A DNA stretch of 45,072 nt from Mycolicibacterium vaccae NBRC 14118 = CIP 105934 (GTDB lineage Bacteria > Actinomycetota > Actinomycetes > Mycobacteriales > Mycobacteriaceae): the NCBI RefSeq assembly GCF_001552715.1, contig NZ_BCRS01000026.1, positions 1 through 45,072 on the forward strand. The letters run 5' to 3'. The notes under the pieces are model-generated. The model saw only the letters and a program-made list of their open reading frames with translations. It searched no databases and was not told the origin of the DNA. Shown in pieces: positions 24,399 through 33,140 of this stretch; within the stretch, counting starts at the first letter, position 1, and every line of letters starts with the position of its first letter. A program made the position numbers and the translations under genes.

Positions 24399-24577
24399 GA
24401 GTAAATAGCTACCACCGCGACGGCCGTCACCTGTGCGTTCGCTGGAACAACGCCTGTCGAGACGGGTGATCGGGAGCACACCGGGGCCGGCAGACGGCGC
24501 CAGGACACCCCCGCTCCCACCCTACTTAACTAACTAGGTTTACTCTGTCTCTGACGCTCAGCGGAAAGGAGACAGCG

Positions 24578-25810
24578 ATGGACCTCCAGTGGTCGGCGGC
24601 CGACCTGGCATTCCGTGACGAGGTGCGGGCCTTCCTCGACGAGAAGCTCACCCCGGAGCTGCGCCGAGCCGGACGCCTGATGACCAGCGTGTACGCGGAT
24701 CACGACGCGAGCATGCAGTGGCAGCAGATCCTGCACGAGCGCGGTTGGGCCGCACCGGCATGGCCTGTCGCCCATGGCGGATGTGACTGGAGCCTGACCC
24801 AGCACTACATCTTCAGTCGTGAATCCACACTCGCCGGCGCCCCGTCGCTGTCACCGATGGGTATCCGGATGGTCGCGCACGCGATCATCAAGTTCGGCAC
24901 CGACGAGCAAAAGAACTACTTCTTGCCGCGCATTCTTACCGGCGAGGTCTTCTTCTGTCAGGGCTATTCGGAGCCGGAGGCGGGTTCGGACCTGGCGGCG
25001 TTGTCGATGACCGCACGCGATGACGGCGACGATCTGGTCTGCACCGGCAGCAAGATCTGGACCACGCATGCCAGGGAAGCCAACTGGATGTTCGCTTTGG
25101 TGCGCACCACCCGTTCGGACAAGAAGCAGCGCGGGATCACCTTCGTGCTGATCGACATGTCCACGCCCGGCGTCGAGATCAGGCCGCTGGTGATGACCTC
25201 CGGCGAAGAGGTGCAGAACCAGGTGTTCTTCGACGAGGTGCGGGTGCCCAAGGGCAACGTCATCGGAGAGATCGACGACGGTTGGACCGTGGCCAAGTAC
25301 CTGCTGGAGTTCGAACGCGGCGGCGGTGCCACCGCGCCGGCGCTGCAGGTGATGGTCGAGGAGATCAGCACCGCGGCCGCCGACCAGCCCGGTCCGTCCG
25401 GTGGCCGGCTGATCGACGACCCGGCCTTCGCGCGCAAGCTCGCCGAGGTCGGCATCCGCACCGAGGTGTTGGAGATCCTGGAGTATCAGGTGCTCGCCGT
25501 GGTCGCCGAAGGGGGCAACCCGGGCGCGAAATCCTCGATGCTCAAGGTACTCAGTACCGAGTTGAGCCAGGCGATCACCGAGCTCGCGATGGAGGCCGCC
25601 GGCCCGCGCGGCCGGGCTTACCAGCCGCACGCCACCTGCCCCGGCGGACCCATCGCCGAATTCGAGCCGCCGGCAGGCGGTTACCTCAGCGGAGAGCCGT
25701 GGCAGGCGGTGGCACCGCTGCGCTACTTCAACGACCGGGCCGGCTCGATCTATGCCGGCAGCAACGAGATTCAGCGCAACATCCTCGCCAAGGCTGCATT
25801 GGGGCTGTAA
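24578..25810 (+). CDS. Acyl-CoA dehydrogenase, PimC-like large subunit
   Basis: A 410-residue FadE-family protein with an AAGGAG site before its ATG. Landmarks are FCQGYSEPEAGSDLAALSM, SKIWTTHAREANWM, KYLLEFERGGGATAP and the C-terminal IYAGSNEIQRNILAKA. In the usual catalytic spot (YEGT in other dehydrogenases) it has Ala (YAGSNEIQ). Glu246 in LEFERGGG lies where isovaleryl- and long-chain-type enzymes carry their base. Overall it resembles PimC, the large half of pimeloyl-CoA dehydrogenase. It abuts its partner with no intergenic base (TAA then ATG), which fits an alpha2-beta2 heterotetramer. Confidence 0.92.
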   Translation: MDLQWSAADLAFRDEVRAFLDEKLTPELRRAGRLMTSVYADHDASMQWQQILHERGWAAPAWPVAHGGCDWSLTQHYIFSRESTLAGAPSLSPMGIRMVAHAIIKFGTDEQKNYFLPRILTGEVFFCQGYSEPEAGSDLAALSMTARDDGDDLVCTGSKIWTTHAREANWMFALVRTTRSDKKQRGITFVLIDMSTPGVEIRPLVMTSGEEVQNQVFFDEVRVPKGNVIGEIDDGWTVAKYLLEFERGGGATAPALQVMVEEISTAAADQPGPSGGRLIDDPAFARKLAEVGIRTEVLEILEYQVLAVVAEGGNPGAKSSMLKVLSTELSQAITELAMEAAGPRGRAYQPHATCPGGPIAEFEPPAGGYLSGEPWQAVAPLRYFNDRAGSIYAGSNEIQRNILAKAALGL

Positions 25811-26953
25811 ATGGACTTCACACTGACCGACGAACAAGAACTGCTGCGCGGCGGCCTCACCCGTTTCCTCGCCACCCGCTACGACCTGGAGAAGAGCCGC
25901 ACCGCAGCCAAGACCGGTCCAGGCTGGCAGCCGGAGATCTGGCGGGCCTTCGCCGAGGAGCTCGGGATCCTCGGTGCCGCACTACCGGAGGAGGCCGGCG
26001 GCATCGGCGGCGGTCCGGTGGAGATGATGCTCATCGCCGAGGCACTCGGACACGCACTGGTCATCGAGCCCTACGTGGACACCGCCGTCGTCGCGGCCGG
26101 ACTGCTGCACCGCGCCGGTGGCGACACCGCGACGGCGCTGGTGGAGAAGATCGTCGCCGGCGATGCCGTCGTCTCCCTCGCGGCCACCGAACCGACCTCC
26201 GGTGAGCACTGGCGAGACGTCAGCACGACGGCCCGCCGCGACGGTGACGACTGGCTGCTGTCCGGTGCCAAGATCGTCTCGACGGCCACCCCGTTGGCCG
26301 GTCACGTGCTGGTCACCGCGAGAACCGCGGGTGAGCGCGCCGACACCGACGGCATCTCGCTGTTTCTGGTCGAGATCGATTCGGCAGCAGCGGGTATCGA
26401 GTTGCACAGCTACCGGACGATCGACGACCGGCGTGCGGCTGACATCGTCTTCGACGACCTGCGGCTACCGTCGGCGGCACTGCTGGGACACGAGGGAGGC
26501 GCGTGGCCCTCGATCGCGCGTGCCCGTGACGAAGGCGCCGCCGCGATCTGCGCGGAGGCGGTGGGCTGCATGCGGAAGGCGCTGGCCGACACCGTCGAAT
26601 ACTGCAAGCAACGCCAGCAGTTCGGTCAGCCCATCGGCAGCTTCCAGGTGCTCCAGCACCGCATGGTGGACATGTACATGGAGGTCGAACAGGCTGCGGC
26701 CGCAGCTTTGTTGGCGACGCTGAAGCTCGACGGCGACGCCGACGACCGGGCCAGGGCCGTATCGGCGGCCAAGGCCACCGTCGGCCGGGCCGCCCGGTTC
26801 GTCGGGCAGCAGGCGGTGCAGCTGCACGGCGGAATGGGCATGACCGAGGAGTTGGCGATCGGCCACTACTTCAAGCGGCTGACCGCGCTGCAGTTCGAGT
26901 TCGGGTCCACCGACCACCACCTCACGCGCTACGCCGAGCTGACGAGGCGGTAG
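25811..26953 (+). CDS. Acyl-CoA dehydrogenase, PimD-like small subunit
   Basis: A 380-residue FadE-family protein starting on the base after its partner's stop. It has the N-terminal FTLTDEQELLRGGLTRFLAT and EEAGGIGGGPVEMMLIAEALG typical of PimD-like subunits. Also present are CKQRQQFGQPIGSFQVLQHR and LHGGMGMTEELAIGHYFKRL near the C terminus. The catalytic-loop segment seen in full dehydrogenases is missing here. That is common in one partner of mycobacterial heteromeric FadE pairs. It probably supplies part of the FAD site. The last 32 bp overlap the convergent SRPBCC gene. Confidence 0.92.
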   Translation: MDFTLTDEQELLRGGLTRFLATRYDLEKSRTAAKTGPGWQPEIWRAFAEELGILGAALPEEAGGIGGGPVEMMLIAEALGHALVIEPYVDTAVVAAGLLHRAGGDTATALVEKIVAGDAVVSLAATEPTSGEHWRDVSTTARRDGDDWLLSGAKIVSTATPLAGHVLVTARTAGERADTDGISLFLVEIDSAAAGIELHSYRTIDDRRAADIVFDDLRLPSAALLGHEGGAWPSIARARDEGAAAICAEAVGCMRKALADTVEYCKQRQQFGQPIGSFQVLQHRMVDMYMEVEQAAAAALLATLKLDGDADDRARAVSAAKATVGRAARFVGQQAVQLHGGMGMTEELAIGHYFKRLTALQFEFGSTDHHLTRYAELTRR

Positions 26954-27587
26954 GACGCGCCGGGCTTTCGGCGCGGCGGCGGACGCCGAGCAGCATCCTG
27001 CGCTCCATCACGAAGTGCACGACGTCGTAGAGGACGTTGCCTGCGTAGCCGCCGTTGCCGCGCGCCAGCAACCGGGTGCCGGAGCCCTCCGGGAGAAGGT
27101 GGAAAGACCAACTGCCGGAGGCTTTTTCGCCTTCCTGCACACGCCGGTAGTCGTCGGGTGACATCAACACCAGAGACGACCCCGGTTCGAGGGCGGCGAC
27201 GACCTGCCTGCCGCGGTCACCGCCCCGCCGGGCCAGCCACACCGTGTCCCCGACCCGCAGCGACTGCCATTCGGGGTGGATCACCGAGGCGTTGTGGATG
27301 TCGGCGCCGACGGCCCGTTCCAGCGCGCTGTAACTGTAGAAGCCACCGCGGTCCTCACCGATCTGCGCGAGCCAGGGCCACACGGCCTCCGGTGCCGCCG
27401 CGATGCTGACGGCCCTGGTGGTGCGTGGACCACCGGCGACCAGATCGTCGCCGGGCAGCCCGGCCACCGACTCCTCGTGTGTCGCACCCCAGGTGTACAT
27501 CCACCGACGCATCCGGCCGCGGTAACCGACGACCAGTGCCGCGGACAGCGCGGCCGCCGGCCACCACCGGGAAGGCCGCGGGCTCAC
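26922..27587 (-). CDS. SRPBCC-family lipid/aromatic-binding domain protein
   Basis: A 221-residue protein whose GTG overlaps the stress-protein stop as GTGA. An N-terminal hydrophobic stretch, [15 protein letters not shown] (residues 8-22), suggests one membrane anchor. The rest is an SRPBCC/START-like beta-helix-grip fold: [43 protein letters not shown], and [19 protein letters not shown]. This fold binds hydrophobic ligands; the ligand is unknown. It is co-transcribed with the stress protein and so probably shares its regulation. Confidence 0.85.
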   Translation of the reverse strand: MSPRPSRWWPAAALSAALVVGYRGRMRRWMYTWGATHEESVAGLPGDDLVAGGPRTTRAVSIAAAPEAVWPWLAQIGEDRGGFYSYSALERAVGADIHNASVIHPEWQSLRVGDTVWLARRGGDRGRQVVAALEPGSSLVLMSPDDYRRVQEGEKASGSWSFHLLPEGSGTRLLARGNGGYAGNVLYDVVHFVMERRMLLGVRRRAESPARPTASSARRSA

Positions 27588-28468
27588 GAGGTGCGGGCGA
27601 CGATCACCGGGCCGCGCGCCGCCTGCGCGACCTGAGAGGCCACCGAGCCGAGCAGCATGCCGGCGAAGCCGCCGCGGCCGTGGCTTCCCACCACCAGCAG
27701 CTGGGCGTTGGCCGCCTCTTCCAGTAGCCGGCGGGCCGGCTGGTCGCGGCACACCACCCGACGCACGACGACGTCGGGATAGCGCTCCCGCCATCCGGCC
27801 AACCGCTCGGCCAGCAGCAAATCCTCCTCCGGTTGCACCTCCGCCCAGTCGGAACCGGGCAGCTCGTACCCCGCGTCACTCCAGGTGTGCACGGCGACCA
27901 GCTCGACCCCGCGGCGCGATGCCTCGTCGAACGCGATCGCGGTGGCACGCTCGGAGGCCGGCGAACCGTCCACGCCGACGACCACCGGGGCCTGCGCCGG
28001 ATGCGGAATCAGCGGATCCGTGTCGTGAATCACCGCAACGGGACAACGGGCGTGCTGCACGAGCCCGGTACTGACCGATCCGAGGAGCCGGCGTTCCCAC
28101 TTGCCCTTGCCGCGACTGCCCACCACCAGCATGTCGGCGCCCCTGGCCAGGTCGACGAGCGTGGCCACCGGTTGTCCGGACAGCACCACCTCGTCGACCT
28201 CGACGGGGTCGGCGGCGGTGGCCGCCTCGGCGACCGCACGGGCGTCGGCCAGTATTCGGCGCGCCTCCTCCCGCTCGTCCTCCAGGTACGACATCGGCAG
28301 GGGGGCCTGGATCCACGACTGCATCGCCGCACCGGGCAGGACGTGCGCGAGCGTCAGCGGAACCCGGCGCATGGCCGCGTCGCGGGCGGCCCAGTCGACC
28401 GCGACCCTGGACTCCGCCGAACCGTCGACCGCGACCACGATGCCGTTGGGTGCTGCGCTGGTGGACAT
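27584..28468 (-). CDS. Universal stress protein, tandem UspA domains
   Basis: A 294-residue protein with two UspA domains (about residues 8-145 and 155-293). The ATG follows GAGGAG. Both domains keep the ATP-binding G-2x-G-9x-G-S/T pattern: [19 protein letters not shown] in the first and [20 protein letters not shown] in the second. In mycobacteria tandem UspA proteins such as Rv2623 bind ATP, slow growth, and are often in the hypoxia/NO-induced DosR regulon. A DosR-box-like palindrome 100 bp upstream (28568-28587) supports the same here. It leads a two-gene operon with the SRPBCC protein. Confidence 0.94.
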   Translation of the reverse strand: MSTSAAPNGIVVAVDGSAESRVAVDWAARDAAMRRVPLTLAHVLPGAAMQSWIQAPLPMSYLEDEREEARRILADARAVAEAATAADPVEVDEVVLSGQPVATLVDLARGADMLVVGSRGKGKWERRLLGSVSTGLVQHARCPVAVIHDTDPLIPHPAQAPVVVGVDGSPASERATAIAFDEASRRGVELVAVHTWSDAGYELPGSDWAEVQPEEDLLLAERLAGWRERYPDVVVRRVVCRDQPARRLLEEAANAQLLVVGSHGRGGFAGMLLGSVASQVAQAARGPVIVARTS

Positions 28469-28487
28469 ATGTGCTCCTCACCTGTGG

Positions 28488-28509
28488 CCGACGGCACCGG
28501 TGCCGTCGG
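28488..28509. promoter_or_regulatory. Perfect 22-bp palindrome in the leader of the stress-protein gene
   Basis: Bases 28488-28509 equal their own reverse complement over all 22 positions (centre ACGGCACCGGTGCCGT). It lies 20 bp before the stress-protein start, between it and the DosR-box-like site. It could be a dimer-binding site or fold into a hairpin near the ribosome binding site. Confidence 0.6.
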
Positions 28510-28567
28510 ACACCACGACGGTATCGCCACGGCGGCGTTCGGCGTAAGTGGCAGGCCGTCACCACCC

Positions 28568-28587
28568 GGTGGGACCAAAGTCCCTCG
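28568..28587 (-). promoter_or_regulatory. DosR/DevR box-like operator upstream of tandem UspA gene
   Basis: The 20-mer GGTGGGACCAAAGTCCCTCG has a 14-bp core, GGGACCAAAGTCCC. The core agrees with 13 of 14 positions of the published DosR box (TTSGGGACTWWAGTCCCSAA); the outer bases agree less. It is 100-119 bp before the start of a UspA gene, a classic DosR target class. No dosR/dosS gene is in the window. Confidence 0.7.
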
Positions 28588-28596
28588 CGTCGGCGC

Positions 28597-29709
28597 TCAG
28601 CTCACCGCCGTCGGGACGTCGGCGATGTCGACCAGCTGCACGCGGGGGCGCTGCGGCACCCGGTCGGCCATGAACCAGCGGAAGGCGAGATTCCCGCGCG
28701 GATAGTCGAGAGTGGTCAGCGCGTTGGGGTGACCGGTCATCCCGCGGGACACCACCACGGTCACCGTACCGTCGCTGTTGGGCACCGCAGTGGCGCCGTT
28801 GACGGAACTGCGCGCGTCGGCCACGCCCGGCACCGCCATGAACTGATTCCAGACCACCAGGTTCCAGAACCTGCAGTCCGGGGGCAGATGGGTGATCACC
28901 AGCGCCTCGTTCTCGGCGAGGTCGAAACTGCCGTAGGAATAGCAGGCGTCGCGTGCCGACCAGCCGAAGTTGGCATCGGGCACCTGGTACGGATCGGCGA
29001 AATCATTTGCCGCCATTGCGGTCTGATGACCCAGGCGGTGCTCGTCGGCGTTCCTGACACCCACCGTCAGCGGCAGGATCGCGAACATCGTGCGAAGCCA
29101 GGCCGCCCCGGCCCGCAGCGCCGCGGCCGTCTCGGCCTCGCCGTGGCGGAACGGGGCGGGCGGCTCGAGAGCCTCGATCTGCCACGTTGCCGGTCTGCCC
29201 ACCAGAGGATCGGCCTGGTAGTCGCGCGTCATCAGCACCGCGGCGTCGGGCTCGGGGCCGAATTCGAAGCTGAAGTTGCCCGCGTCGTCGATGTCGAGAT
29301 CGTCGTCGCGCACCAGCGCCACGATGCGGTCCGACCACGCCCCCGGCGCCGGTTCGTTGTACGCGGTGACCGAGAAGTACACGCTGTCACCGCGATTCCC
29401 GCTGATCCGGTATCTGCGGGCGGGATCGACCGGGCACATGTAGTAGATGGCATCGGTGTTGTCCCCGCCCCAGCGCCGGTCGGGCCGCCACGGCGAGTTC
29501 AGCTCGATCCACCGCGGTCGGCCGGGATCGGCGAACAGGTAGGTGTCGAAGGCGACCCCGAGGGTGGTGGCCAGCATCCGGTAGCCGTCGGCGACGTGGC
29601 GATCGTCGGTGACGGCCTTCGGGCCGGTCATGAACGAGTCGTCGAGGCTGCGCAGGGTGTCGAGCAGCTCGCGCCACGCCGTGGTGGCCTCGTGGGCGTC
29701 CGGGGTCAT
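28597..29709 (-). CDS. DUF1214-domain protein
   Basis: A 370-residue protein with no signal peptide. The C-terminal half matches DUF1214, with FRWFMADRVPQRPRVQL near the end and aromatic segments such as FWNLVVWNQFMA. The N-terminal half has DAIYYMCPVDPARRYRISG and DSVYFSVTAYNEP, typical of the same family. The biochemical role is not known. The ATG overlaps the TetR stop as ATGA, so it is coupled to, and presumably controlled by, that regulator, which also faces a sulfotransferase gene. Confidence 0.8.
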   Translation of the reverse strand: MTPDAHEATTAWRELLDTLRSLDDSFMTGPKAVTDDRHVADGYRMLATTLGVAFDTYLFADPGRPRWIELNSPWRPDRRWGGDNTDAIYYMCPVDPARRYRISGNRGDSVYFSVTAYNEPAPGAWSDRIVALVRDDDLDIDDAGNFSFEFGPEPDAAVLMTRDYQADPLVGRPATWQIEALEPPAPFRHGEAETAAALRAGAAWLRTMFAILPLTVGVRNADEHRLGHQTAMAANDFADPYQVPDANFGWSARDACYSYGSFDLAENEALVITHLPPDCRFWNLVVWNQFMAVPGVADARSSVNGATAVPNSDGTVTVVVSRGMTGHPNALTTLDYPRGNLAFRWFMADRVPQRPRVQLVDIADVPTAVS

Positions 29710-30281
29710 GCACCGATTCCTTTCGTGATCAGAGTCGCGGTCTGCTCGGTCCAGTCGGCGTCGATGTCGGCGCCCCGGGTGAGCAACGCCAACAACGTCA
29801 TTCCGGCCACGGCTTCGGCGAGTTGGGTCGCGGTGACGTCTGCGCGCACCTCGCCGCGGTCCGCCGCGGATCGCAGGAACTCACTGAGATCGCCGACCAG
29901 CACGTCGGCGAACCGCTCCAGCAGGGCGGCGTGCAATGTCGGATCCGAGGCCATCTCCCCCACCAGGCCGGGCAACGCCGCCCGGGCCGCCGGTGCGCTG
30001 AACATCGCCAGCGTCGTGGCCAGCATCTCGCGCACATCGCCGTGCAGAGACCCGGTCGCGGGAATTCCGGTGGACGCATCGAGGGGGAAGACCGCCTCGT
30101 GCACGAGATGGGCCTTGCCGCGCCAGCGCCGGTAGATGGCCGGCTTACTGGTGCCCGCGCGCGCGGCGATCGCGTCGAGCGACAGTTCCGCATAGGACGA
30201 TTCGCTGATCAAATCGACCGTCGCGCGCAGGACCGCTTCGTCGATGCCGCGATCCCGGGGCCGTCCAACCTCTGTCGTCAT
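29706..30281 (-). CDS. TetR-family transcriptional regulator
   Basis: A 191-residue protein starting MTTEVGRPRDRGIDEAVL. The frame extends upstream to 30323, but that would run into the divergent gene. The helix-turn-helix is at about residues 12-58: LDAIAARAGTSKPAIYRRWRGK, with the RRWRGK tail typical of TetR. The remainder is the helical ligand/dimer domain. It is coupled to the DUF1214 gene and divergent from the sulfotransferase with only 28 bp between starts. One operator would therefore control both sides. Confidence 0.92.
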   Translation of the reverse strand: MTTEVGRPRDRGIDEAVLRATVDLISESSYAELSLDAIAARAGTSKPAIYRRWRGKAHLVHEAVFPLDASTGIPATGSLHGDVREMLATTLAMFSAPAARAALPGLVGEMASDPTLHAALLERFADVLVGDLSEFLRSAADRGEVRADVTATQLAEAVAGMTLLALLTRGADIDADWTEQTATLITKGIGA

Positions 30282-30286
30282 TACGA

Positions 30287-30297
30287 TACTCACAGTA
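30287..30297. promoter_or_regulatory. Candidate TetR operator TACT-CAC-AGTA
   Basis: A perfect 4+3+4 palindrome centred in the 28-bp gap between the TetR and sulfotransferase start codons. The flanks widen it weakly (TTAC outside left, GTAA on the right). With so short a gap, the operator must overlap both start regions and at least one transcript may be leaderless. Confidence 0.45.
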
Positions 30298-30309
30298 ACA
30301 TATTGAGCT

Positions 30310-31554
30310 GTGACCGACACCACAGACGATCTCGTCCATCTCGACGACCTCGCCGAGCCGCGCTATACCCCTGCGGCACAACAGCTTCGCGACATGATGG
30401 CGACACTGGCGGCGGACTGCCCGCTGGATCCGGAGATCCTGCACGCCCGGGCCCGGGAGGCCACCGGATTGACCGACTTCGGCCCGGACGACTACCGCGA
30501 ACGTCTGGACCGCTATGTCGCCGAACTGCGCGAGATCGACATGCACGGTCCGGGCATCGTGAACTTCCACGCCCAGCTCGTGCAGTGGCTCAAGAACCGG
30601 TTGCTGCTGACCGATCTTCTGGCCCGGCATCCGCAGATCGCCGAGATCGAACTGGCGCCACCGGTGGTCATCGCCGGGCTACCCCGGTCGGGCACTACTC
30701 ATCTGCACAACATGCTGGCCTCGGCGCCGACCTTCCGCAGCCTGCCCTACTGGGAGAGCGTGGAGCCGTTTCCGCTGCCCGCCGAGGCGGGTGTCGAGCC
30801 CGATCCGCGGATCGCCCGGATGGAGGTGGCGGTGCAGACCATGGACCTGCTGATGCCGCACTTCGCGCTGATGCACGAAATGACCCCGGATCATGCACAC
30901 GAGGAGATCCAGCTACTGGCCAACGACTTTTCGACGATGCTGATGGACACCCTCGCCCACGTGCCACGCTGGACGGAGTACTTCTGGAGCAGCGATCAGA
31001 CGTCGTCGTACGAATACCTGGTCACCCAGCTCAAGGCCCTGCAGTTCCTGCGCGGTGGGCGCCGGTGGGTGCTCAAGTCACCGCAACACCTGGGTCAGCT
31101 GCGCGCGCTCGACGCCGTGATGCCCGGAGTCGTCGTGGTGTTCACGCACCGTGACCCGGTACCGGTCGCGTTGTCGATGATCGCGATGGTGACCTACTCC
31201 GAACGGATGCACCGCGACCGGGTCGAGGTGGAGACGGTGGCCCGCGCATGGGTCGACCGGCTGGACCGGTTGCTGTCCACCTGCCTGCGCGACCGTGACG
31301 TCATTCCGGCCGCCCGCTCGGTCGACATCGCCTTCGACGACTTCATGGCCGACGAGATGGCCACCGCCGCCACGGTGTACCGCGTTGCGGCAGAACCGTT
31401 CACCGAAGACGCCAGCTCGTCGATCGACCGCTATCTGACGGCTCACCGCCGCGGGCGGCACGGCCGGGTGCACACCTCACCACAGATGTTCGGCCTGGAT
31501 CCCGACGAGCTCAGCGAACGGTTCGCCGGCTACCGCGCGAGATTCCTCGCCTGA
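30310..31554 (+). CDS. Sulfotransferase-family protein
   Basis: A 414-residue member of the mycobacterial sulfotransferase family, GTG start. The 5'-phosphosulfate loop of PAPS-binding enzymes is VVIAGLPRSGTTHLHNML (about residues 120-137). The 3'-phosphate segment is VVVFTHRDPVPVALSMIAM (about residues 277-295). LVTQLKALQFL and WVLKSPQHLGQL are further family segments. It should transfer sulfate from PAPS to a hydroxyl group of a lipid, sugar or small molecule. The acceptor is unknown. The catalytic parts look whole. Confidence 0.92.
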   Translation: MTDTTDDLVHLDDLAEPRYTPAAQQLRDMMATLAADCPLDPEILHARAREATGLTDFGPDDYRERLDRYVAELREIDMHGPGIVNFHAQLVQWLKNRLLLTDLLARHPQIAEIELAPPVVIAGLPRSGTTHLHNMLASAPTFRSLPYWESVEPFPLPAEAGVEPDPRIARMEVAVQTMDLLMPHFALMHEMTPDHAHEEIQLLANDFSTMLMDTLAHVPRWTEYFWSSDQTSSYEYLVTQLKALQFLRGGRRWVLKSPQHLGQLRALDAVMPGVVVVFTHRDPVPVALSMIAMVTYSERMHRDRVEVETVARAWVDRLDRLLSTCLRDRDVIPAARSVDIAFDDFMADEMATAATVYRVAAEPFTEDASSSIDRYLTAHRRGRHGRVHTSPQMFGLDPDELSERFAGYRARFLA

Positions 31555-31606
31555 GACCGGAAATCATTGGCCGCAAACCACTTTCGGCCTGGCCGCTCGG
31601 GGCCGG

Positions 31607-32371
31607 TCACTTCCGCTGCAGCCGCACCACCAGGGGTCGGTGATCCGAGAGCGGCACCTGCGGGGTCTCGCATGCCGCGGCCGTCAGCCCGGGGTCGTCG
31701 GTCAGGACGTGATCGAGCTGGCGGATGGGCCGGTCAGCCGGGAACGTCGGCGCCGACGCCAGCTGCCGCAGACCCGTCCAGCGGCTTGCCGCGCGCTCGG
31801 ACATGTTGAGGTCACCGGTGACGATCCGCGGCCAGGGCAGGCCGCGCACGTCGCGGGTCAGCCGGCGCAGTTGGACGCGGTTCCATCCGGGGACGAACGA
31901 CAGATGGGTGTTGACCACGGTCAGGTTGCCCAGCGGGGTGTCGAACTGGCCGATCACGGCCGCGCGGGGTTCCTCGTGGATGATCTGTACCTGGCGCGGT
32001 GCGTTGAGATACATCGGGAACCGGAACGGAATCCGCGGCAGCCGCACGACCTGCCAGCTCAGGGCCGGATAGCGCGACAACAACGCGACTCCGTACGCCG
32101 CGGTGCCGGGCTGCTCCTCACCCGTGGCCGCCATCCACGTCGCCCCCGGGGTGCCCGCGATCGCCGCGACGAAGCGGTGGCTCTGCGCGCCCATGGCCTC
32201 GGCGGCCAGTGCTGTCAGGTCGGCGTGGCCCGACCGCGCCTGGATCGAATCCACCTCTTGCAGCGCCAGGATGTCGGCGTCGAGTCCGGCCACACATTCG
32301 GTGAAGCGATCCAGATCCACACCGTCACCGGGAGTACGGCCGTGCAGGATGTTGAACGTCACCAACTTCAT
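31607..32371 (-). CDS. Endonuclease/exonuclease/phosphatase-fold hydrolase
   Basis: A 254-residue protein. The ATG at 32371 begins directly with the fold (MKLVTFNILHGRTP); a GTG at 32389 is possible. Metal-site and catalytic motifs in order are TFNILHG, LQEVDS, VVNTHLSFVPGW, VTGDLNMS, LDHVL and the final SDHRPLVV. All the usual acid, Asn and His positions are present, so it is probably an active Mg-dependent phosphodiesterase or nuclease. The substrate (DNA, inositol phosphate or phospholipid) cannot be told. No signal peptide is seen. Confidence 0.92.
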   Translation of the reverse strand: MKLVTFNILHGRTPGDGVDLDRFTECVAGLDADILALQEVDSIQARSGHADLTALAAEAMGAQSHRFVAAIAGTPGATWMAATGEEQPGTAAYGVALLSRYPALSWQVVRLPRIPFRFPMYLNAPRQVQIIHEEPRAAVIGQFDTPLGNLTVVNTHLSFVPGWNRVQLRRLTRDVRGLPWPRIVTGDLNMSERAASRWTGLRQLASAPTFPADRPIRQLDHVLTDDPGLTAAACETPQVPLSDHRPLVVRLQRK

Positions 32372-32418
32372 GGGTACCCCACTACCCACCCTGCAACGGA
32401 AACCAACGGCGGTGTCAG

Positions 32419-32973
32419 ATGTCCCACCATGAGCTGCGTGAGTCGCTGCGCCGGGCCGCGTCGGCGCTGAAGGCCGAGGGCCCGCCGTTCGCGCTGGCCG
32501 GCAGCTACGCGCTGTGGGTGCACGGTGGTCCCGAACCGACCCACGATGTCGATTTCGTGGTCGCCGAGGGCGACGCCGAGGCGGCGGCGGCCACGCTGTC
32601 CAAGGCCGGCTTCGACATCCGCCGGCCGCCCGAGGACTGGTTGTTCAAGGCCGCCCTCGGGGTGGACGAGCCTGCGCTGGTCGACGTCCTGCACCGGATC
32701 AACCGGGTGCCGGTGAACCGGGAGATGATCGACGGGGCCCAGATACGCGAGGTGCTCGCGCTGGCCGTGCCCGTCCTGTCCCCGACGGAAGTGGTGACCC
32801 AGAAGCTGCGGGCCCTGCACGAGCACCACTGCGACTTCTCCCGCCTGATCCCGGCGGTGCGCGCGGTGCGTGAGCAACTCGACTGGCCGCAACTGCGCCG
32901 CAGTACGTCGGAGAACCCGTTCGCGATTGCCTTCCTGTCGCTGTGCGAGGCTCTGGGAATCGCCATCGACTGA
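32419..32973 (+). CDS. Nucleotidyltransferase-fold protein (AbiEii/MNT-like)
   Basis: A 184-residue protein with a minimal nucleotidyltransferase core: LAGSYALWVHGG, then THDVDFVV, giving the G-S and D-x-D metal motif (about residues 26-50). A third acid is in LVDVLHR, and TEVVTQKLRALHEH lies on a later helix. Such proteins move a nucleotide onto a protein, RNA or small molecule. Several are toxins of type IV or MNT/HEPN systems. No antitoxin-like or HEPN gene lies next to it, so a toxin role is not supported here. Confidence 0.8.
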   Translation: MSHHELRESLRRAASALKAEGPPFALAGSYALWVHGGPEPTHDVDFVVAEGDAEAAAATLSKAGFDIRRPPEDWLFKAALGVDEPALVDVLHRINRVPVNREMIDGAQIREVLALAVPVLSPTEVVTQKLRALHEHHCDFSRLIPAVRAVREQLDWPQLRRSTSENPFAIAFLSLCEALGIAID

Positions 32974-33062
32974 TTGAAGTCGTTGCGCCCGTGAGGCTTC
33001 CGGAGATTCTGCAGCCGACGAACGGCCGGGCGAAGTCGCGGATATCACGCTCGACCTGGTAG

Positions 33063-33088
33063 GTTACCCGTGCTCTCAGTCAGGTAAC
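33063..33088. promoter_or_regulatory. Inverted repeat GTTACC/GGTAAC before the Crp-like gene
   Basis: Six-base arms at 33063-33068 and 33083-33088 flank 14 bp, 53-78 bp before the Crp-like start. It does not fit the Crp consensus TGTGA-N6-TCACA, so simple autoregulation through a Crp site is not shown. It may be part of the promoter. Confidence 0.3.
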
Positions 33089-33140
33089 ACCTCCGCCGGC
33101 TACGCCCGGAGCGGGGGTGGCGAGAGCCAGAAAGGACAGC

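Noticed and set aside
24521..24540. KstR (cholesterol) operator before the dehydrogenase pair
   Set aside because: AAC and GTT half-sites are present, but the spacing does not fit TnnAACnnGTTnnA.
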